From the NCBI RefSeq assembly GCF_014200605.1, contig NZ_JACHCE010000001.1:248001-312000 (forward strand): 64,000 nucleotides of DNA. The letters run 5' to 3'. This document shows positions 60,581 to 64,000 of the stretch, in pieces. The number at the start of each line of letters is the position of its first letter. The stretch's first letter is position 1. Both the position numbers and the translations under genes were made by a program. Under the pieces are notes generated by a model. That model did no database searches. It saw only the letters and a program-made list of their open reading frames with translations, and was not told the DNA's origin. This DNA is from Pedobacter cryoconitis. GTDB taxonomy: Bacteria; Bacteroidota; Bacteroidia; Sphingobacteriales; Sphingobacteriaceae.

Positions 60581-61552
60581 ATGAAGCTATCAGAACTCAC
60601 AAAATCGAAGAAGATCCTTACTTGTATTGTTATTGGCTTATTTGTAGGGGTAAGTATTCAATTCACTACTAAAAGTGTCAGTAATCCAGCTGTAACCGGC
60701 TCTTTTCAAGCTACGCCAGAAGTAGAAAGCATTTTAAAACGGGCATGTTATGACTGCCATTCTAATGAAACCAATCTGGCCTGGTTTGATCAGATCGCGC
60801 CTGTATCCTGGCAGATTTCACATGACGTGAATGAGGCAAGAAGCCGGTTTAATTTCTCTGAATGGGATAAGCTTTCAAAAACTGATCAGGAAGCCCAGTT
60901 ATGGGAAATCGTAAATATGATAGATCAGGGAAAGATGCCGCTTAAAAAGTACACGATTCTACATCCTTCAGCGAAGGTTACAAAAGATGAGTTACAGACT
61001 TTGAAAAACTATGTACTCACTTTATCGGGTGCTAAAAAGGTTGATATTACGGTAATTATCAAAGCCAGTCATCAGGTTGTACAGACTCCGCAAACGAATG
61101 ATAATCCTGATCAGGTACCAGTTGCGCTCAACGGGATAAGCTACTCTGATGAATATAAAAGCTGGAAGGTAATTGCTAATACAAACCGGTTTGATAATGG
61201 TACAATGAGAATTATTTATGGAAATGATATTGCCGTGAAAGCTATTGCAGATGGCCATATCAACCCTTTTCCTAATGGGGCAAAAATTGCAAAAGTTGTA
61301 TGGAATAAACAAGCTGCAGACAAAGACGGGAATGTTAAACCTGGAAATTTTAACAATATCCAGTACATGATTAAGGATGATAAGAAATTCAGGGCCACTG
61401 AGGGCTGGGGATTTGCCAGGTTTACTTCCTTAAAACTCCTTCCTTTCGGTAAAAATATTGCCTATGGTACAGCTTGTATCAACTGCCACCGCCTGGTAAA
61501 GCATACTGGTTTTGTCTTTGATATCCCCAGTAAAAGAGAAAATAAATCCTAA
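60581..61552 (+). CDS. Haem_bd domain fused to cytochrome P460
   Basis: A 323-aa anchored or secreted cytochrome. After an N-terminal helix (about residues 10-28) comes a Haem_bd domain: ACYDCHSNETNLAWFDQIAP (CxxCH at about 56-60) and SWQISHDVNEARSRFNFSEW. A cytochrome P460 domain follows from about residue 180: NPFPNGAKIAKVVWNKQAA, TEGWGFARFTSLKLLPFG and a C-terminal CINCHRLVKHTGFVF (CxxCH at about 299-303). P460 proteins carry a Lys-crosslinked heme and some oxidise hydroxylamine; the crosslinking Lys cannot be assigned by eye. It heads a set with DUF1223, a lipoprotein and a small membrane peptide. Confidence 0.9.
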   Translation: MKLSELTKSKKILTCIVIGLFVGVSIQFTTKSVSNPAVTGSFQATPEVESILKRACYDCHSNETNLAWFDQIAPVSWQISHDVNEARSRFNFSEWDKLSKTDQEAQLWEIVNMIDQGKMPLKKYTILHPSAKVTKDELQTLKNYVLTLSGAKKVDITVIIKASHQVVQTPQTNDNPDQVPVALNGISYSDEYKSWKVIANTNRFDNGTMRIIYGNDIAVKAIADGHINPFPNGAKIAKVVWNKQAADKDGNVKPGNFNNIQYMIKDDKKFRATEGWGFARFTSLKLLPFGKNIAYGTACINCHRLVKHTGFVFDIPSKRENKS

Positions 61553-61577
61553 TTATTAATCAGTTAAAAAAAAGAAA

Positions 61578-62357
61578 ATGAACAAATTTAATCTATTTAT
61601 GATTGCTGGCTGTCTGGCAATCCTATTCGTTATCGTCACAGCTTTTGTAAATTATCAGGATGATAATGTTGTTAAAAAGAGTAAAAATAAAGGTTTTGCA
61701 GTCATAGAGCTGTTTACTTCAGAAGGTTGCTCCAGCTGCCCGCCTGCTGATGATTTGGTCGCTAAAATCCAGCAGGAAAATAAAGATAAACAGATTTATA
61801 TATTAGCCTTTCACGTGGACTATTGGGACCGTCAGGGTTGGAAAGATGTTTTTAGTGATGCCAGTTATACAAAAAGACAACGTCAGTATGCAGGTTCTCT
61901 GAACCTTGCGACAATTTACACGCCCCAGATTGTAGTTAATGGAAAGACTGAGTTTGTTGGTTCCGATGAACGTGCTTTGCTGAACGCAATATCGGGTGGA
62001 TTAAATACAGAGCCTGCCGGGACATTGACTCTTGAAGCTAAGGCAGAAAATAACCATTTGAGTGTAAATTACCAGGCTGCCGTAACTAAACATAGTGATC
62101 TGGTTTTAGCAATGGTTCAGAAATCAGCGCAGAGCAAGGTTAAAGCGGGTGAAAATTCGGGGGCTACACTTTCACATGTACAGATTGTGCGAAAAATGGT
62201 TATTCAGGCCATTGGTGCAGATGGTAAAGGAAAAATAAATATGACTTTACCCTTAGGATTTAATGCTGCAGGATGGGAATTAATTGGTATTGTACAAAGT
62301 AAAACTGACGGGGCAATTCTTGCAGCCGCGAAGAACGATTTTCAGTCTGTTCAATAA
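61578..62357 (+). CDS. DUF1223 thioredoxin-like protein, exported
   Basis: A 259-aa protein with an N-terminal membrane segment (about residues 7-24) and a thioredoxin-like DUF1223 domain. ELFTSEGCSSCPPADDLVAK carries CSSC at about residues 51-54, then FHVDYWDRQGWKDVF and LATIYTPQIVVNGKTEFVGS. The CxxC suggests thiol-disulfide exchange in the periplasm, perhaps heme-site maturation of the neighbouring cytochrome, but that is inference. It lies 25 bases after the P460 gene. Confidence 0.9.
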   Translation: MNKFNLFMIAGCLAILFVIVTAFVNYQDDNVVKKSKNKGFAVIELFTSEGCSSCPPADDLVAKIQQENKDKQIYILAFHVDYWDRQGWKDVFSDASYTKRQRQYAGSLNLATIYTPQIVVNGKTEFVGSDERALLNAISGGLNTEPAGTLTLEAKAENNHLSVNYQAAVTKHSDLVLAMVQKSAQSKVKAGENSGATLSHVQIVRKMVIQAIGADGKGKINMTLPLGFNAAGWELIGIVQSKTDGAILAAAKNDFQSVQ

Positions 62358-62368
62358 ATCATGATGAT

Positions 62369-62845
62369 ATGAAAGCAAAACTCTTATTTATTGCGGGGCT
62401 GGCGTTGGTAACTACTGCCTGCAATTCTATTCCCGGACCAGCTATAATCCCTGAAGCTATTTTTGATAATCATGATAAAGCAGTGATCACCTCATTTTCT
62501 AATCAAAAGGAATTGACTGCATCTACACTTTATGGTAATTCCAAAGCGGTAAAAACTATGACAGAAGATACCGGTCATACTACAGGAGAGGTTTTTACAC
62601 TGGTTACCTGGTATGAACAACCCAATCCATACTGGTATGGAAGTATGATTAACAGCGACATCAAAACAATAGAAGAAGTTACCATTACTAAGTTAGCCAA
62701 TGATCATCTGGCGGCTGGTTATCAAATCTTACAGGGTGACCGTCAGATTTCCAAATTATATAACCTGAAAAAACAAGAAAGAATAGACTTTATCCTGTCT
62801 CAGCATGCAATGGTATTTCCGTCACTGGCAGAATACAAATTATAA
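62369..62845 (+). CDS. Lipoprotein of unknown function
   Basis: A 158-aa protein with a lipoprotein signal (FIAGLALVTTACNS, lipid-attached Cys18). The remainder is polar with no domain I know. It is 11 bases after the DUF1223 gene, so it is in the same operon as the P460 cytochrome. Confidence 0.75.
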   Translation: MKAKLLFIAGLALVTTACNSIPGPAIIPEAIFDNHDKAVITSFSNQKELTASTLYGNSKAVKTMTEDTGHTTGEVFTLVTWYEQPNPYWYGSMINSDIKTIEEVTITKLANDHLAAGYQILQGDRQISKLYNLKKQERIDFILSQHAMVFPSLAEYKL

Positions 62846-62861
62846 TTAAAAAGGAGAAATT

Positions 62862-62966
62862 ATGACTAAGCGAATAGAAATTGCCTTTAGGATCGTAATC
62901 ATTTTACTGGTCGTATTATTGGTTTATCTGGAATTGGTATCAGCTAATAAATGCTGGTTGGATTAA
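62862..62966 (+). CDS. 34-aa single-span membrane peptide
   Basis: The frame ATG 62862 to TAA 62966 reads MTKRIEIAFRIVIILLVVLL, then VYLELVSANKCWLD. This is a positively charged start, one strong membrane helix and a short tail. AGGAG lies 7 bases upstream, a rare clear Shine-Dalgarno for this genome. It is 16 bases after the lipoprotein gene, and its last 27 bases overlap the end of the convergent kinase gene. It could be a small subunit for the P460/DUF1223 set. Confidence 0.5.
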   Translation: MTKRIEIAFRIVIILLVVLLVYLELVSANKCWLD

Positions 62967-64000
62967 TTTATTTAGCTGATCTGTGGTTTTGCCATGGATC
63001 GGCTTTTTTACAGGTAGCGTAAACCAAAATGTACTGCCCTGACCCAATTCACTTTCCACACCTATTTGTCCGCCATGTTTTTTAATGATTTCTGAGCAGA
63101 TGTAAAGTCCTAACCCTAACCCGGTGTATTGGCTTCCGCTATTTTCAGCGCGGTAGTAACGATCAAAGAGATACCGGAGTTTTTCCTGCTTTATGCCAGG
63201 CCCCTTATCAATTACCGATACTTTAGCCATATCATTTACCTTTTCAATATAAATTAATATCTCTTTGGATTGAGGTGCATATTTTATTGCGTTATTGACG
63301 AAATTAATGATGATTTGTTCAATCCGTATGATATCTGCATAAACTTCGATTTGCATATTTCCTTCGGTTTTAATCGTATATATGCCATTTTCATTTATAT
63401 CATTACAGCTCTCTTTAATGATCTCAGACAGGATGAAATCTTGCTGACGGATACGAAGCTGTCCCTGATTGGCCATGCTTGAGTTCAGCAGGTCTTCGAT
63501 CAATGCATTAACTTTACCGAGGCTTTTATTGGCATGTACAATGAGTTTGGACATCGTAGATGAGGGAGGATTATCCTTCATTCTATCCAAAAGTTCTAAA
63601 GATGCCTTTAAACTGGTTACCGGAGTCTTGAGTTCGTGACTTGCAATAGTAATAAAATCGTCTTTATGCTGCTGAAGTAACCTGAGTTCCTGTATGTCGG
63701 TTGCAGTGCCTACCCAAAGCTGCATCTGGCCTTGTTGATCCATAATAGGCATTAAACGAATCAGATGCCACATAAAAAGTCCATCTGCCCGTTTGATACG
63801 GATTTGAAATTCACCGCCATCATTAGATTGCAGAATTGAACTGAACTGCTCAACACCGGTTTTAAAATCATCAGCGTGAATTACCGCTTTAAATCTCCTC
63901 AGACCGGTTTGTTCACTATTCAGGCCTGTATAGTCATACCATCGCTGATTGTAAAAAACGACTTCACCTTTAACTGTATTTGTCCAGGCAATTTGTGGAA
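62940..64000 (-). CDS. PAS-domain sensor histidine kinase, C-terminal part (runs off the window)
   Basis: The frame is open from the right edge, giving 353 codons. A PAS_3 domain comes first (PQIAWTNTVKGEVVFYNQRW, then RIKRADGLFMWHLIRLMPI and GTATDIQELRLL). Next is a HisKA domain with the phospho-accepting His in ITIASHELKTPVTSLKASLE. The HATPase has its N box in IINFVNNAIKYAPQSKE, then DKGPGIKQEKL and GLGLGLYICSEIIKKHGG. The ATG at 63773 is internal to the PAS domain, so the true start lies outside. It is a cytosolic kinase part; any membrane sensor would be off the window. Confidence 0.92.
   Translation of the reverse strand, partial: PQIAWTNTVKGEVVFYNQRWYDYTGLNSEQTGLRRFKAVIHADDFKTGVEQFSSILQSNDGGEFQIRIKRADGLFMWHLIRLMPIMDQQGQMQLWVGTATDIQELRLLQQHKDDFITIASHELKTPVTSLKASLELLDRMKDNPPSSTMSKLIVHANKSLGKVNALIEDLLNSSMANQGQLRIRQQDFILSEIIKESCNDINENGIYTIKTEGNMQIEVYADIIRIEQIIINFVNNAIKYAPQSKEILIYIEKVNDMAKVSVIDKGPGIKQEKLRYLFDRYYRAENSGSQYTGLGLGLYICSEIIKKHGGQIGVESELGQGSTFWFTLPVKKPIHGKTTDQLNKLIQPAFIS

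Noticed and set aside
1..64000. Search for CRISPR arrays, IS elements with terminal repeats, restriction or toxin-antitoxin systems
   Set aside because: No regularly spaced repeats, intact transposase, methyltransferase or toxin-antitoxin pair was found; only element debris at 3600-5700.

Overview
The window looks like a chromosomal accessory region of a Bacteroidota species, most likely a Pedobacter-type member of the Sphingobacteriaceae. Reasons: moderate-to-low G+C, upstream matches to the Bacteroidota promoter consensus TAnnTTTG about 20 bases after a TTG, few Shine-Dalgarno sequences, and families typical of that group (DUF4386, OMP_b-brl, LytTR two-component pairs, EcsC, TreY-MalQ fusion, many AraC and HxlR regulators). 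The species is an inference; no rRNA or housekeeping marker is present.

Positions 1-3330 hold a partial TetR gene, a GlxA-type AraC regulator, a di-heme cytochrome c peroxidase and a heme oxygenase. They end at a 46-nt 3' fragment of a tRNA-Met(CAT) gene with its terminator (3606-3697), which reads as the right-hand scar of a tRNA-integrated island. Positions 3700-5720 are a graveyard: a frameshifted DUF1016/YhcG nuclease gene, short tandem repeats, the N-terminus of a tyrosine recombinase and an unrecognised remnant.

Positions 5654-33060 are mostly small divergent regulator/target modules: AraC with a TolC-HlyD-MFS efflux operon; HxlR with an NmrA-like reductase; AraC with an FAD monooxygenase; cupin with Crp; LysR with a PRISE-like reductase; HxlR with a double SnoaL protein; AraC with an aromatic-hydroxylase-like monooxygenase; Crp with DUF4386/DUF6326 membrane proteins. 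VOC, RidA, YdeI, rhodanese, GGCT, DinB and GNAT genes lie between them. The common theme is sensing and clearing small reactive or xenobiotic compounds.

Positions 33270-46450 hold an SRPBCC protein, an outer-membrane protein, a LytTR two-component system divergent from a large TonB-receptor-like barrel, the collapsed remains of a second cupin-Crp pair, an argininosuccinate-lyase-like protein with a signal peptide, a CPBP protease, and a TetR/SDR module with two clear operators.

Positions 46730-52750 encode a compact trehalose-from-maltodextrin operon: TreZ followed, with 8 bases of overlap, by a fused TreY-MalQ. From 52800 on there are an AraC regulator, a metallo-beta-lactamase-fold hydrolase, a P1 peptidase, EcsC, a PQQ sugar dehydrogenase, a flavodoxin-like oxidoreductase with HxlR, a SnoaL protein and a Tat-exported alpha/beta hydrolase. 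A four-gene envelope cluster follows (Haem_bd-cytochrome P460 fusion, DUF1223, lipoprotein, 34-aa membrane peptide). A PAS histidine kinase runs off the right edge. No rRNA, intact tRNA, CRISPR array, complete IS element or phage was seen. No clearly new defence or biosynthetic system is evident; the best candidates for novelty are the P460/DUF1223 cluster and the exported lyase.
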